Of a stretch of 64,000 nt of DNA, positions 48,136 through 57,399 are shown piece after piece; the stretch's first letter is position 1, and every line of letters starts with the position of its first letter. The stretch is from Salinibacterium hongtaonis (lineage in GTDB: Bacteria > Actinomycetota > Actinomycetes > Actinomycetales > Microbacteriaceae): contig NZ_CP026951.1 in NCBI RefSeq assembly GCF_003065485.1, positions 2,294,001-2,358,000 of the forward strand. Direction: 5' to 3'. The position numbers were made by a program, and so were the translations under genes. The notes beneath the pieces were generated by a model. It had not been told where the DNA came from and made no database searches. It saw nothing but the letters and a program-made list of their open reading frames with translations.

Positions 48136-49301
48136 GAGCACTGTGCTGGCAGGGGCCCAACAAACTGGGAGTCGAAACAGTCGACGACCCGAGCATCCTG
48201 AACCCGCATGACATCATCGTCAAAGTCACCGCTACAGTGACGTGCGGCTCCGACCTTCACCTTCTCGCCGGGTACGTGCCGTTCATGCGGTCGGGCGATA
48301 TTCTCGGCCACGAGTTTGTTGGTGAGGTCGTCGACATCGGCTCTGCGGTGCGCCAGCGGCAGATCGGCGAGCGCGTCGTGGTCTGTTCGTTCATCGCGTG
48401 CGGCCTGTGCTGGCCGTGCAGCCAAGGCCTGTGGTCGCTGTGCGACAACACCAATCCCAACCCGGGAATCGGAGAGGGAATGTTCGGAACATCGAGCGGC
48501 GGATGCTTCGGGTACAGTGCCCTCACGGGAGCCTACGCAGGATCACACGCCCAGTACGTTCGGGTGCCGTTCGGCGACATCGGGGCGTTCACCATCCCCG
48601 ACGAGGTCACCGATCAGCAGGCAGTCTTCGCCTCCGACGCCGTACCGACCGGGTGGCAGGGCGCGTTCGACGGCGGCGTCAAGCCCGGGGACGTTGTGGC
48701 CGTGTGGGGTGCCGGCGGGGTCGGCCAGATGGCCGCACGATCAGCGATTCTTCTCGGAGCCGAACGGGTAATCGTGATCGACCGATTGCCGGAGCGCCTC
48801 GACCAGGTCACTCGGTTCATTGGCGCTGAGACTCTCGATTTCTCGGGAGGCGACCTCCAGGCGCGATTGCGGGAACTCACCGGTGGCCGGGGACCAGATG
48901 TCGCGATCGAGGCGGTGGGCATGGAAGCCCACACGGCTGGCCTCATCCAGACCTACGACAAGATTAAACAGGCCGTGCGCGCCCAAACCGACCGGCCGCA
49001 GGCGGTGCGAGAGGCGATCATCGCGGCCCGCAAGGGTGGCACCGTCTACGTTCTCGGGGTCTTCGGCGGGTTCGTCGACAAGTTCCCCCTCGGTGCCGTC
49101 ATGAACAAAGGTCTCACCATGAGATCCGGCCAGCAGAACGGGCACAAATTCATACCGATGCTTCTCGAACGGATCTCTCGCGGCCAGATCTCCACGGACC
49201 ACCTGGTGACGCACCAGATGTCGCTGGAACAATCCCCGCGCGGCTACGAGATGTTCAAGAACAAAGAGGATGGGTGCGTTCGGGCACTATTTCGCCCCTG
49301 A
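48132..49301 (+). CDS. Zinc-dependent alcohol dehydrogenase (formaldehyde dehydrogenase-like)
   Basis: 389 residues of the medium-chain dehydrogenase family. Catalytic zinc ligands lie in TCGSDLHLLAG (Cys) and ILGHEFVGEV (His/Glu); the structural-zinc Cys loop is CGLCWPCSQGLWSLC; the Rossmann site is VWGAGGVGQMA. The long family resembles glutathione-independent formaldehyde dehydrogenases. The start overlaps the preceding gene's restored stop (ATGA). Substrate may be an alcohol or aldehyde made by the neighbouring cluster. Confidence 0.88.
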   Translation: MRALCWQGPNKLGVETVDDPSILNPHDIIVKVTATVTCGSDLHLLAGYVPFMRSGDILGHEFVGEVVDIGSAVRQRQIGERVVVCSFIACGLCWPCSQGLWSLCDNTNPNPGIGEGMFGTSSGGCFGYSALTGAYAGSHAQYVRVPFGDIGAFTIPDEVTDQQAVFASDAVPTGWQGAFDGGVKPGDVVAVWGAGGVGQMAARSAILLGAERVIVIDRLPERLDQVTRFIGAETLDFSGGDLQARLRELTGGRGPDVAIEAVGMEAHTAGLIQTYDKIKQAVRAQTDRPQAVREAIIAARKGGTVYVLGVFGGFVDKFPLGAVMNKGLTMRSGQQNGHKFIPMLLERISRGQISTDHLVTHQMSLEQSPRGYEMFKNKEDGCVRALFRP

Positions 49302-49336
49302 GCGCACAGTCACCGTTTAGTGGGGGGGCAACAGCC

Positions 49337-49882
49337 TTAGGCCTGCAGGCTGGCCCGGTTATCAAAGCTCTCGGCAAGACGACGGTAGGCACCACGAAAG
49401 AACACCAGCGGCTCGCGAGCGGTGTGCTCCATGGGGCTCATCTCGACTACGCGTGCGACAACGATGATGTGGTCGCCTGCCACGAGTTCGTCTTCGAGCT
49501 CGCAATCAACCCACATGACGGTGTCATTGATCACGGGGTTGCCTCCCATAGTGGCCCTCCACTGGATGCCGGCCCACTTGTCACCCGAGCTGCGCCCGAA
49601 CTGCGCGGAGACGTGCTGCTGGGATTCCGACAGTACGTTGACGCAGAATCGACCGGCCGCGCGGAGCTTGGGATATGTGGTCGACGTTTCCATCACAGAA
49701 AACGACACGAGGGGCGGGTCAATCGACTGACTAAAGAACGACTGGCATGTCATGCCAACCGGCTCTCCCTCGTGCATTCCAGAAACGATCGTGATTCCCG
49801 AAGCAAAGTGCCCCAGGGTTGCCCGAAAGTCGAGGGGAGAAAACTCGCCGCGAGCGGCCAAGGGGTGGAGCGTCTTTTCCAT
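49337..49882 (-). CDS. Flavin reductase (RutF/HpaC-like)
   Basis: 181 residues from the ATG at 49882. FMN-binding fold: RATLGHFASGITIVSG near the start, GMTCQSFFSQSIDPPLVSFSV (about 41-60), and GDHIIVVARVVEM toward the end. It supplies reduced FMN to the two monooxygenases encoded upstream, the role RutF plays for RutA. It is the last gene of the operon and is 192 bases after the MFS gene. Confidence 0.88.
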   Translation of the reverse strand: MEKTLHPLAARGEFSPLDFRATLGHFASGITIVSGMHEGEPVGMTCQSFFSQSIDPPLVSFSVMETSTTYPKLRAAGRFCVNVLSESQQHVSAQFGRSSGDKWAGIQWRATMGGNPVINDTVMWVDCELEDELVAGDHIIVVARVVEMSPMEHTAREPLVFFRGAYRRLAESFDNRASLQA

Positions 49883-50074
49883 GACAATTCCAATGCTCAA
49901 AGGGGCTGTGTCACTAGCCTGCACGCACTCCCAACGGGCAGACAAGCGCGCGGGGTTACGTTCTGGCGAAGGCTCAGTTACTCACCGATTGCGCCAGTGT
50001 CGAGCCCCTCTTACGACGGTGAAGACAGGGATTCTGAGCCATTTCGCCGCCATCGCGCACAGCCTAAACGTGCC

Positions 50075-51304
50075 TCATACGACGGCTGGGCGGCGCGCAA
50101 AGCCCCGTGTTGCCGCAGCCCCGACGAGGGCGACGATGGCAACTGCGAGCAGCGAACCGGCAAGATCCCATTGAGCGGCGAATGCACCAAGCACGATGGG
50201 GCTGAGGGTCGCGCCGATTGCCTTGGCGATCGACTCGGCGGCGGCCGCGCTCGAACGGATAGCCGGGTACCACGAAACCATCACGGCGGGGCTGAGCGGC
50301 ATGAGCATGCCCGTGAGGATGCCTAGCACGATGAGTGCCGCGATCTCCGCGATAAGAAAACCCGATCCAACGGCCACAGCGTACGCGATGCAGGCGAGCG
50401 GCAAGAGCCAATAGATGCGACCCAGGAGCTCCGTCGCCGTGTACCTCGTCAAGCTCAGCTGATTAACACTGCTGCCGAGGAACACCCCGACGGGAATCAG
50501 TATCGCGAGCCCGATGCGCTGCGTGATCGCCGGGTCGGTCTCATTCAGGAGCAGGCTTACGCCGTAGTGGCCGCTCTGGATAATCCAGCCGACACCGGCC
50601 GCCGCGATCAGCAGGCACAGGGTCGATTGGCTGCGGGCGGTGAGGCCTACCTCTCGTATGAGGGCCCGCAGCCGCACTGCGAAATGCGGAACCTGTTCAT
50701 CGGATGCCGCGTGCCCCGGCCCACTCGGCATGCGGTTGACAAGCACTGGCGTGAGGCAGAGCACCCCGATTCCGTACGCCGCTACGACGCCGAAATATAG
50801 GGATGGCGCACCTATTCCCGCGGCAGTAGCGCCGAGCGCGAGTCCCGTCGCCGCGCCGAGACTGTTGAAAGTTTGAAGGTTGGAGAACGCCCGGTCGCGC
50901 CTTTTCGGGTCGGCGTTGTGTGCGTCGGCGACGATGATCGAGGCACACAGCAGCAGCACGCTGGTTGTGACACCCGTGAGGATTCGACCCGTCAACAGAA
51001 CGGCAACGTTGGGCACAACGATGAGAGTCAGAGACACAACGACGTTGACGGTGACGGCCCACGGCAAGACTTTGCGGGCGGGGATTAAATCGAAGAGAGG
51101 CCCGAATACGAGAGTGGCCAGGGCGGATGCGGCGTTGTAGATGCCGATCGAAATTCCGACGGTCATGAGGTCGGCACCGAGCTGGTGGCCGAGCGCGACA
51201 GAAACCGGAATGTAGCCGAGCTGCGACAGCGGGGTGAGCAGCACGAGCATGCCGGGCAACGGACCGAGCGGGTGCACTCCCCGGGTGGAGCGGCTCACAG
51301 ACAC
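50075..51304 (-). CDS. MFS transporter in the catabolic operon
   Basis: 409 residues with about twelve membrane helices. It overlaps the gntR stop by ten bases from the GTG at 51304, or by four (GTGA) from a GTG at 51298. It resembles MFS carriers for small organic compounds. As a second importer beside the ABC system, or as an exporter of a product, it should handle something made or used by this operon. Confidence 0.83.
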   Translation of the reverse strand: MSVSRSTRGVHPLGPLPGMLVLLTPLSQLGYIPVSVALGHQLGADLMTVGISIGIYNAASALATLVFGPLFDLIPARKVLPWAVTVNVVVSLTLIVVPNVAVLLTGRILTGVTTSVLLLCASIIVADAHNADPKRRDRAFSNLQTFNSLGAATGLALGATAAGIGAPSLYFGVVAAYGIGVLCLTPVLVNRMPSGPGHAASDEQVPHFAVRLRALIREVGLTARSQSTLCLLIAAAGVGWIIQSGHYGVSLLLNETDPAITQRIGLAILIPVGVFLGSSVNQLSLTRYTATELLGRIYWLLPLACIAYAVAVGSGFLIAEIAALIVLGILTGMLMPLSPAVMVSWYPAIRSSAAAAESIAKAIGATLSPIVLGAFAAQWDLAGSLLAVAIVALVGAAATRGFARRPAVV

Positions 51305-52140
51305 TCGCCCGCGTCTGCCTGCACCCGCTCCGGCTCGAGGCCTATGCGCACAACATCCGTGCGCTGTCGGCCCGAATATGTGAGCACAACATCACCCGAC
51401 GGCACCCGCACGGTCGTCTCGATCAGCAGAAGAGGGTCACGAAGGCCGACATCGAGAACCTCGGCAGCAGACGCATCCGCCGCTATCGCCGAGATCGTGC
51501 GCTGCGCCCGAAGGCCCGAGTAGCCAAAGCGGCCCTCAAGTACCTCGAAGATGTCGCCCTGAGCGTCCGCCGGTTCGAAGCGATCTTCGCCCCGAAGTGG
51601 CACATGGTAGGTGCGCAACGAGCCAGGTTTGCCGTTGTAGTTGAACACCCGCTCGAAGATTGCGAGACGCTCGACATGCGGCGCGAACTCCGCGCGCATG
51701 GGCTGGGGAATGGTTGCCGACACTCGCCAGCCGATCAGCCGCTCCCACCGAAGGGTGCCGGCGTCGCGCACCTGGAGCGAATCGACGAGGTGGTCGGTGC
51801 GCCACCGCGACGGGTCGCTCATGACATACGTTCCGACTCCGACCGTGCGGTCGATAAGACGCTCATCCGCCAACATCTGCAGCGCGATGCGGGCGGCGTT
51901 GCGCGTGCAATGAAACTGTCTCGCTATCTGCTCATCGGAGGGCAGCCGCTCGTCTTTGTCCAGCGAGGCGACCACAAACTCGGCGAGAAGGTCTCGCAGG
52001 CGGCGAGCTTCGTCCTGCCTGCGGTGCTGGCCGAGGTCGAGGATGCGGTCGCCCGCCAGGTCGCGGGCGACGCGCGTCGGGGTCGGCACCGCCGGGTCGT
52101 TCTTCGGCGGCGCCACTGCCCGCCCGCGTTCGCCCAACAC
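51295..52140 (-). CDS. GntR-family regulator with UTRA ligand domain
   Basis: 281 residues. Winged helix around residues 45-115 (LPSDEQIARQFHCTRNAARIALQMLADERLIDRTVGVGTYV), then a UTRA small-molecule domain to the end (LIETTVRVPSGDVVLTYSGRQRTD). Start is GTG four bases after the NtaA-like gene. It lies inside the operon it probably controls, so it can autoregulate. Ligand likely the substrate or an intermediate. Confidence 0.87.
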   Translation of the reverse strand: MLGERGRAVAPPKNDPAVPTPTRVARDLAGDRILDLGQHRRQDEARRLRDLLAEFVVASLDKDERLPSDEQIARQFHCTRNAARIALQMLADERLIDRTVGVGTYVMSDPSRWRTDHLVDSLQVRDAGTLRWERLIGWRVSATIPQPMRAEFAPHVERLAIFERVFNYNGKPGSLRTYHVPLRGEDRFEPADAQGDIFEVLEGRFGYSGLRAQRTISAIAADASAAEVLDVGLRDPLLLIETTVRVPSGDVVLTYSGRQRTDVVRIGLEPERVQADAGECL

Positions 52141-52144
52141 CGCG

Positions 52145-53491
52145 TTACTCGAACCTCGGAACGCCGAGGGTCTCGCGCAGCGTCGACCCCTCGTATGCGG
52201 TGCGGAAGCGGCCGCGCCGTTGAAGCTCGGGGATGAGGAGGCCGACTACATCGATAAGGTCGCGGGGGGTCACCTGCGGATGCGCGATCATGAAGCCGCC
52301 GCGGCTGCCCGAGGCCTCATATGACTCCTCAAGGTAGTCGGCAACCTGCTCGGCGCTGCCTGCAACGGTGTGGTCATAGCCCGTCGCGGTGCGCCAAGCG
52401 CTATCGATCAGTTCGTCCTTGGTCATCTCATGGTCGGCGCCATGCTCGGCGATCAAATCGCGGAAGGTAACGGGGCTCGCGTTCTTAGCGATCACCTCCT
52501 CTGTGAGCTCGGCGAGGGTGAATCTATCGGGCAGCTTCGCAAAGTCGAGGCCTGAGTTGTGCGACATCTGGGCTGCGGCAGCCTCGCGCGGCAGGAGGCC
52601 CTGCAACTGGTTCTTGCGCGCCTGGGCCTCCTCGGCCGTCTGGCCAACGATGATCTGCAGGTCCCACAGGATTCCGACCTTCTCAGGGTCGCGGCCCGAC
52701 TCCACGAGAGCGGCATCGAGCGCTTTTCGGTGCTCGGCGCGATGCTCATTCTTAAAGGCGCCACCGAAAATGACGTCCGCGAACCGAGACGACGCCTGGA
52801 TGCCCCGAGGAGAGCCGCCCGCCTGGATAAGTACCGGCGCCTGCTGAGGGCTCGGTACCGAGTTAAGCGGCCCCTTCACGGTGAAGAACTCGCCAACGTG
52901 ATCGATCGGCGCCACCTTCGACGCGTCGGCGACCTGACCTGTCTCCCGGTCCCAGAGGTAAGCATCTGCTCCGACGCTGCGCCAGAGAGCGGTGCACACC
53001 TCGACGAATTCCTCCATGCGGCGATAGCGGGCGTCATGATCCATCAGCTCATCGAAACCAAAGTTGGCCGCATCCGCCCCCCTGCTCGACGTGACGATAT
53101 TGAACGCCATGCGCCCGCCGGTGATGTGATCGAGCGAGTTGAGGAGTCGCGCCACATAAAACGGCGGCAGGAACGTCGACGAGTAGGTAAGACCAAAACC
53201 GATGTGGCTCGTCTCCTGCGCGAGTGCCGCGATGTAGGGGCTCATGTCTTGCCGCGGTGCGCCGATGCCCCAGCGCACGGCCGCATCGATCGAGTCGCCG
53301 TACGTCGACGGAATGCCCGTGCCATCCCCGAAAAAGATCATGTCCATGCAGCCACGTTCTGCGGCGAGCGCGAGCTCCTTGTACATGCGAAGGTCGGGAA
53401 AGTTGTAGCCCGCCCACGACCCCGGCAGGCGCCAACGCCCCTGATGGTGCGAGAACGAAAGGTCGAGAGCGAGGCTCATTTGGTAGGTCAT
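52145..53491 (-). CDS. NtaA/SnaA/DszA-family FMN-dependent monooxygenase
   Basis: 448 residues, luciferase-like (LLM) TIM barrel. It has LALDLSFSHHQGRWRLPGS at the front, and GGRMAFNIVTS (about 118-128), the site where NtaA and DszA hold flavin-bound oxygen. This family breaks C-N or C-S bonds (nitrilotriacetate, dibenzothiophene sulfone) using reduced FMN. Starts at an ATG with AGAAAGAG upstream, 21 bases from the RutA-like gene. Confidence 0.92.
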   Translation of the reverse strand: MTYQMSLALDLSFSHHQGRWRLPGSWAGYNFPDLRMYKELALAAERGCMDMIFFGDGTGIPSTYGDSIDAAVRWGIGAPRQDMSPYIAALAQETSHIGFGLTYSSTFLPPFYVARLLNSLDHITGGRMAFNIVTSSRGADAANFGFDELMDHDARYRRMEEFVEVCTALWRSVGADAYLWDRETGQVADASKVAPIDHVGEFFTVKGPLNSVPSPQQAPVLIQAGGSPRGIQASSRFADVIFGGAFKNEHRAEHRKALDAALVESGRDPEKVGILWDLQIIVGQTAEEAQARKNQLQGLLPREAAAAQMSHNSGLDFAKLPDRFTLAELTEEVIAKNASPVTFRDLIAEHGADHEMTKDELIDSAWRTATGYDHTVAGSAEQVADYLEESYEASGSRGGFMIAHPQVTPRDLIDVVGLLIPELQRRGRFRTAYEGSTLRETLGVPRFE

Positions 53492-53512
53492 TGGTGCTCT
53501 TTCTCAGTGCTT

Positions 53513-54598
53513 TTAGGCGGCGGCGACGGCGGGCGTATCGATGTGGTCAAGGAGCGGCATGACCTCCGTTCCGAAGCGTTCGATGCCATCGATGAAGTCG
53601 TCGAACGTGAGCATGATGCCCGCAGTCCCGCTCACGGCCGCCAACCGGTTGAGGTGGTTGGCGATCGTCTGAGGCGAGCCGACGACCGGGGCTCCACCGC
53701 CATAAAACGGGTTGCTCTTCGCCTCGGCGACCTTCTGTGCGATCGATGCGCTTGACCCGTCGGTGGACGTGTCGTTCGAGTACTCGCGATACATGCCCTC
53801 GAGCGCCCCCGCATCCGCACCCTTGGCATAGTGCTCCACCTTGCGGGCCGCATCGGCGTCGGTATCGCCGATGATGAGCATCGACGAGGCAAACGACTGG
53901 GGGTTGCGCCCCGTCACGGCCGACGCCTCCATGAGCGACGCATGAGACGCCTCGACCTGCTCGGGTGTCGCACCGGCGCCGAAATGGAAGTCGGCATACT
54001 CGGCGATAAAGCGCCGGCCTCTCGGCGACGCCCCCGCCGAGATGATGTCGATCGAGTTCGTCGGCTTGGGCAGCACCTCGCAATCCTCAACGGTGAAGTG
54101 CTCGCCCGCGAAGTTAACCCGTCCCTCAGCCCACGACTCTCGCAAAATGTGCGTGAACTCGCTGAGGTAGTCGTAGCGGTAGCCGTAGTAATCGTCACCA
54201 GGCCACGCGCCCATCTGAGCGTATTCGCTGCGGTTCCAGCCGGCGACGAGGTTGAGGCCGAACCGACCGTTCGAGACGTCGTCGACCATCGCCGCCATCT
54301 TGGCCGCGACGACCGGATGGTAGGTAAGGGGCGAGATCGTCGCATAGAGCTTGATGCTCTGCGTGACGGGGGCGAGCGCCGCCATGAGGGTGAACGGGTC
54401 GATCGTGTAGTCCCAATGCTGCGTTGTTCCGCCGAAACCGCGGTACTTGAGCATCGCGAGGGCGAAGCCGAAGCTGTATTTCTCTGCCCGCTGCACGATC
54501 TCGCGGTTGAGGTCGTAACTCGGCATGTACTGGGGAGATGTCTCCGACAGGATCCATCCGTTGTTACCCACGGGAAGGAAAACTCCATAGCTGACCAT
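53513..54598 (-). CDS. rutA: RutA-like pyrimidine/N-heterocycle monooxygenase
   Basis: 361 residues from the ATG at 54598 (GGAG, five bases upstream); E. coli RutA is 363. Near-identical opening SYGVFLPVGNNGWILS, ETSPQYMPSYDLNREIVQ, then KYRGFGGTTQHWDY, and NGRFGLNLVAGW (N116), where the conserved Asn helps RutA form its flavin-N5-peroxide. RutA opens the uracil ring. No rutB, rutC, rutD or rutE gene lies nearby, so the natural substrate may be a different N-heterocycle. Symbol reflects family only. Confidence 0.88.
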   Translation of the reverse strand: MVSYGVFLPVGNNGWILSETSPQYMPSYDLNREIVQRAEKYSFGFALAMLKYRGFGGTTQHWDYTIDPFTLMAALAPVTQSIKLYATISPLTYHPVVAAKMAAMVDDVSNGRFGLNLVAGWNRSEYAQMGAWPGDDYYGYRYDYLSEFTHILRESWAEGRVNFAGEHFTVEDCEVLPKPTNSIDIISAGASPRGRRFIAEYADFHFGAGATPEQVEASHASLMEASAVTGRNPQSFASSMLIIGDTDADAARKVEHYAKGADAGALEGMYREYSNDTSTDGSSASIAQKVAEAKSNPFYGGGAPVVGSPQTIANHLNRLAAVSGTAGIMLTFDDFIDGIERFGTEVMPLLDHIDTPAVAAA

Positions 54599-54609
54599 TG
54601 CTGCTCCGT

Positions 54610-56286
54610 TCAGTGCGTGTCGAAGATGTGCTGATATCGGGCGACCTGCGCCTTGATGGCATCGACCTCCTCGGCGGTGGGGTTGTCGGGATCTACGGGC
54701 ACCGGAAGCGAACCGAACTTGAGGAGGCATGCCATGAGAAGCATCCGTGCCTTGTGAGCCATGAGGTTGCTTCCGGCGATGACGAGGCCGCCCTGAGTCG
54801 CCGAACGGAAGGCGAACCCGCCGCCCCCACGGCCCACGGCCACCACCGGCATCCCGCGGAAGATCGCCAACCGCAGCGCAGCGGCGAGCGACTCGTAGAC
54901 GCCGCCATACGGGGCGGAGCCCTCGGCGACAAAGCCGGCGAGCGCGTGATCGCGCAGGTTCTTCTCGATGCGAGCGAGAACCTCGACCTCGCTATCGGCG
55001 CTGTCGCTGAAGTCATCCTGTCCATAGTTCACGTATTTGGCGACCGTGACCTTGGGCATCGCTGAGGCGAGAAGTGCCCCCGTGTCGTCCTTCACCGAGA
55101 CCTCGACGGCGGCGAGGGTTTCGCCCCGCAGCATCGTTCCGGTCACGGACGTTGGCAGCCGGTCCAGGGTCAGCTCGGACTTATGAGTGTGCTTCGCGAC
55201 GGGAATGAACGTGAGCACGGGTTCTTCGACCGTGTTGCCCACGACTCCACCTGTGCCGCCCATCGCCACGTAGCCGCCGGGGCGAGCATCCGCCTTGACG
55301 ACCTCGCGAGCGGTGAAGACCTGGCCGTTCTGAATCATGACGGCGCCAACACGGTCCAGGCCAGCCTCGTCGGCCCACACACGAGAGGCGATGTATGAGG
55401 TCGCCTGCACGAGGTTGTGGTCACCGTCGTTGCCCAAGACACCGTGACCGTACTGCGAGCAGTTGCCCACGATGGGCACGGTCGCGTTGGTGAGAAGGTT
55501 GAGCCAGTAGACGGTTTCTTCTGTCGTCGGGCTTCCCTCAAGCCAGATCGCTCCGTCGTAGTCACCCTCGGCCAGGGTCGTCGAAACCACGTTGGTGAGC
55601 TTGGCCAGGGTCGAGATCGCCGGCTCCTGCCGGGCTGGCATGTAAGGAAAGAAGTCCTCGCCGAGGACCTCAGGCGGGATCGCCCCCTCCCCTTTGTCGG
55701 TGCGCTCATGCTCGGGCTGACCGAGCGTGTATCCGCCAGACGGTGCCGCCCGCACAAAATCGAACTCGGCCTGCGAGCTGAGGAGGTTGTTATGCCCCGA
55801 CCCGTCCACCGCATACCGGTCGATCTCGGTGACGATGCGCGAAGCATCCGGATAAAACAGCTGGCGCGCCTGGCCGTCGACCGAGATCTGCGAATCCCAA
55901 GCCGAGCCGTCGGCCTGGGTCGCAGCGTAGGGCAGCATGTACGGCCCGTGCGATGGTTCGAGGGTGACCTCGTAAACGGGAGTACCGCCGGCAATCGCTT
56001 CAGTCGTGAACTTGCCCGTGACGGGGTCGATGAACCCGTCGGCATCGGCATAAAGCCCCTGCGCGTCACCCTCGAGCGGATGCGCGGAGTAGGCCTGCAC
56101 GTATGCCGTGACCGGTGCCGCAAGCAACTGCGACCGGACCGTGTCGTACCCCGCCCCTGACGCCACCGGCAACAGACCACGAGCCTCGCGAACCGAGGGG
56201 CTCGTGACAAGCGACGGACTGTTCTGGATGGTCGCGCGGGGCCCTGAGAAGATGACGATTTTCGGCTTGGACGTGTCGTGTGACAT
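54610..56286 (-). CDS. Asparaginase-fold hydrolase with altered catalytic motif
   Basis: 558 residues. The asparaginase family is recognised by SGPRATIQN (position of TGGTI), GSPTTEETVYWLN (position of HGTDTMEET) and AVGRGGGGFAF near the C-terminus. The normal Asp of the second motif is Pro here and the first Thr is Ser, so the standard L-asparaginase mechanism is doubtful. It is longer than the 330-residue norm, with a 130-residue N-terminal addition. It may hydrolyse an amide made by the RutA-like enzyme. Lies 11 bases before that gene. Confidence 0.72.
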   Translation of the reverse strand: MSHDTSKPKIVIFSGPRATIQNSPSLVTSPSVREARGLLPVASGAGYDTVRSQLLAAPVTAYVQAYSAHPLEGDAQGLYADADGFIDPVTGKFTTEAIAGGTPVYEVTLEPSHGPYMLPYAATQADGSAWDSQISVDGQARQLFYPDASRIVTEIDRYAVDGSGHNNLLSSQAEFDFVRAAPSGGYTLGQPEHERTDKGEGAIPPEVLGEDFFPYMPARQEPAISTLAKLTNVVSTTLAEGDYDGAIWLEGSPTTEETVYWLNLLTNATVPIVGNCSQYGHGVLGNDGDHNLVQATSYIASRVWADEAGLDRVGAVMIQNGQVFTAREVVKADARPGGYVAMGGTGGVVGNTVEEPVLTFIPVAKHTHKSELTLDRLPTSVTGTMLRGETLAAVEVSVKDDTGALLASAMPKVTVAKYVNYGQDDFSDSADSEVEVLARIEKNLRDHALAGFVAEGSAPYGGVYESLAAALRLAIFRGMPVVAVGRGGGGFAFRSATQGGLVIAGSNLMAHKARMLLMACLLKFGSLPVPVDPDNPTAEEVDAIKAQVARYQHIFDTH

Positions 56287-56324
56287 TGTTCTCTTTCTGA
56301 TAGCGATTGACGACGGCGAGACGG

Positions 56325-57341
56325 CTACTGGAACTTGAGGGTGATGATGCCGTCGGGCAGTTCCGCGAATCCGAGGTTCTCTTCACCGACGAGCGGGATG
56401 AGCACCTCGGCCATCTCCTGAAGGGCTGTCTCGGAGTCATCCGTGAAAGTTGCTCTGAGCGCATCGCGGCTCATGTCGCGCAGTTCAGCGACGATCACCT
56501 CATCGGTGATGCCCATGTTCTCGGCTTGCTCCGCCCACACCTCGTCGTCCTCCATGAGAATTTCGTAGGCCTCTTGGTAGGCGGCGACAAATGCTTCGAC
56601 GTTCTCGGGGTTCTCCTCGATGTAGCTGTCACGGAACCCGTAGACGAGGTACGGGACCTCGGCGGGGAGCCCGATTCCGGTCGCCATCTCGGCGAGGGTT
56701 GCGATGACCGTGTCACCGGCAGCCGTCATGGACGGGGTCATGTCGTTGTACATCTGAGTGGCCTCGAGCTCGCCCTGGCCGATGAGTCCCTGGAGCAGAG
56801 CGGGCGACGGCGACTCCTGCAGTTCGGCATCCGATTCGAGATCGACGCCGAACTCCTGCTCCGCATAGGCCTTCAAGATGAACCAGTCCGAGGATGTCTT
56901 GCCCATGATGCCGAGCTTGCTGCCAGCCAGATCACCAATGTCTTCGATGCCTGAGTCCTTGGCCGCCACGACGGTATTGACCCAGCTCGTGAAGGGCGCA
57001 ACTGCCGTTGTGGGGATGTCGGCCAGAGTCAGGTTCGCCAGTACGTTCCACGATGTGGTCATCGCGTCGCCCTCGCCCGTGCGGAACACCGTCTGGGCGT
57101 CATTCGTGTCTGTGACTTCGAGGGTAAAACCGTACTTTTTGTCGAGCCCCTTTGACTTGATCACATAGGCAGGGAACGCTTGGGTTCCGCTTGGGCTCAC
57201 GAGCAGCTTCACGACGCCGCCGTTGCCGATGGCGTCATCGCTCGCGGGCTCTGTCACACCTTCTGCCGTGGCGCATCCGGCCAGGAACAGTGCGGAGAGC
57301 CCCAGCGCCAACGCGCCCAGCCCCTTCGATGTTGTTTTCAT
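56325..57341 (-). CDS. ABC transporter substrate-binding lipoprotein (NMT1/THI5-like)
   Basis: 338 residues. Signal peptide with lipobox LAGC (C23) places it on the outer membrane leaflet. The fold is the SsuA/THI5 (NMT1) type, with VVKLLVSPSGTQAFPAYVIKSKGL at 43-66 and an acidic binding half. Such proteins bind pyrimidines, taurine or sulfonates, nitrate or thiamine precursors. Directly before the ATPase and permease genes in the reading order; it delivers the operon's substrate. Confidence 0.88.
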   Translation of the reverse strand: MKTTSKGLGALALGLSALFLAGCATAEGVTEPASDDAIGNGGVVKLLVSPSGTQAFPAYVIKSKGLDKKYGFTLEVTDTNDAQTVFRTGEGDAMTTSWNVLANLTLADIPTTAVAPFTSWVNTVVAAKDSGIEDIGDLAGSKLGIMGKTSSDWFILKAYAEQEFGVDLESDAELQESPSPALLQGLIGQGELEATQMYNDMTPSMTAAGDTVIATLAEMATGIGLPAEVPYLVYGFRDSYIEENPENVEAFVAAYQEAYEILMEDDEVWAEQAENMGITDEVIVAELRDMSRDALRATFTDDSETALQEMAEVLIPLVGEENLGFAELPDGIITLKFQ

Positions 57342-57399
57342 GGTTGCCTCAGTTCTGTGTCGAAACGAGTGGAACGGGTCGGGGGTGGCACGTCGGCCG

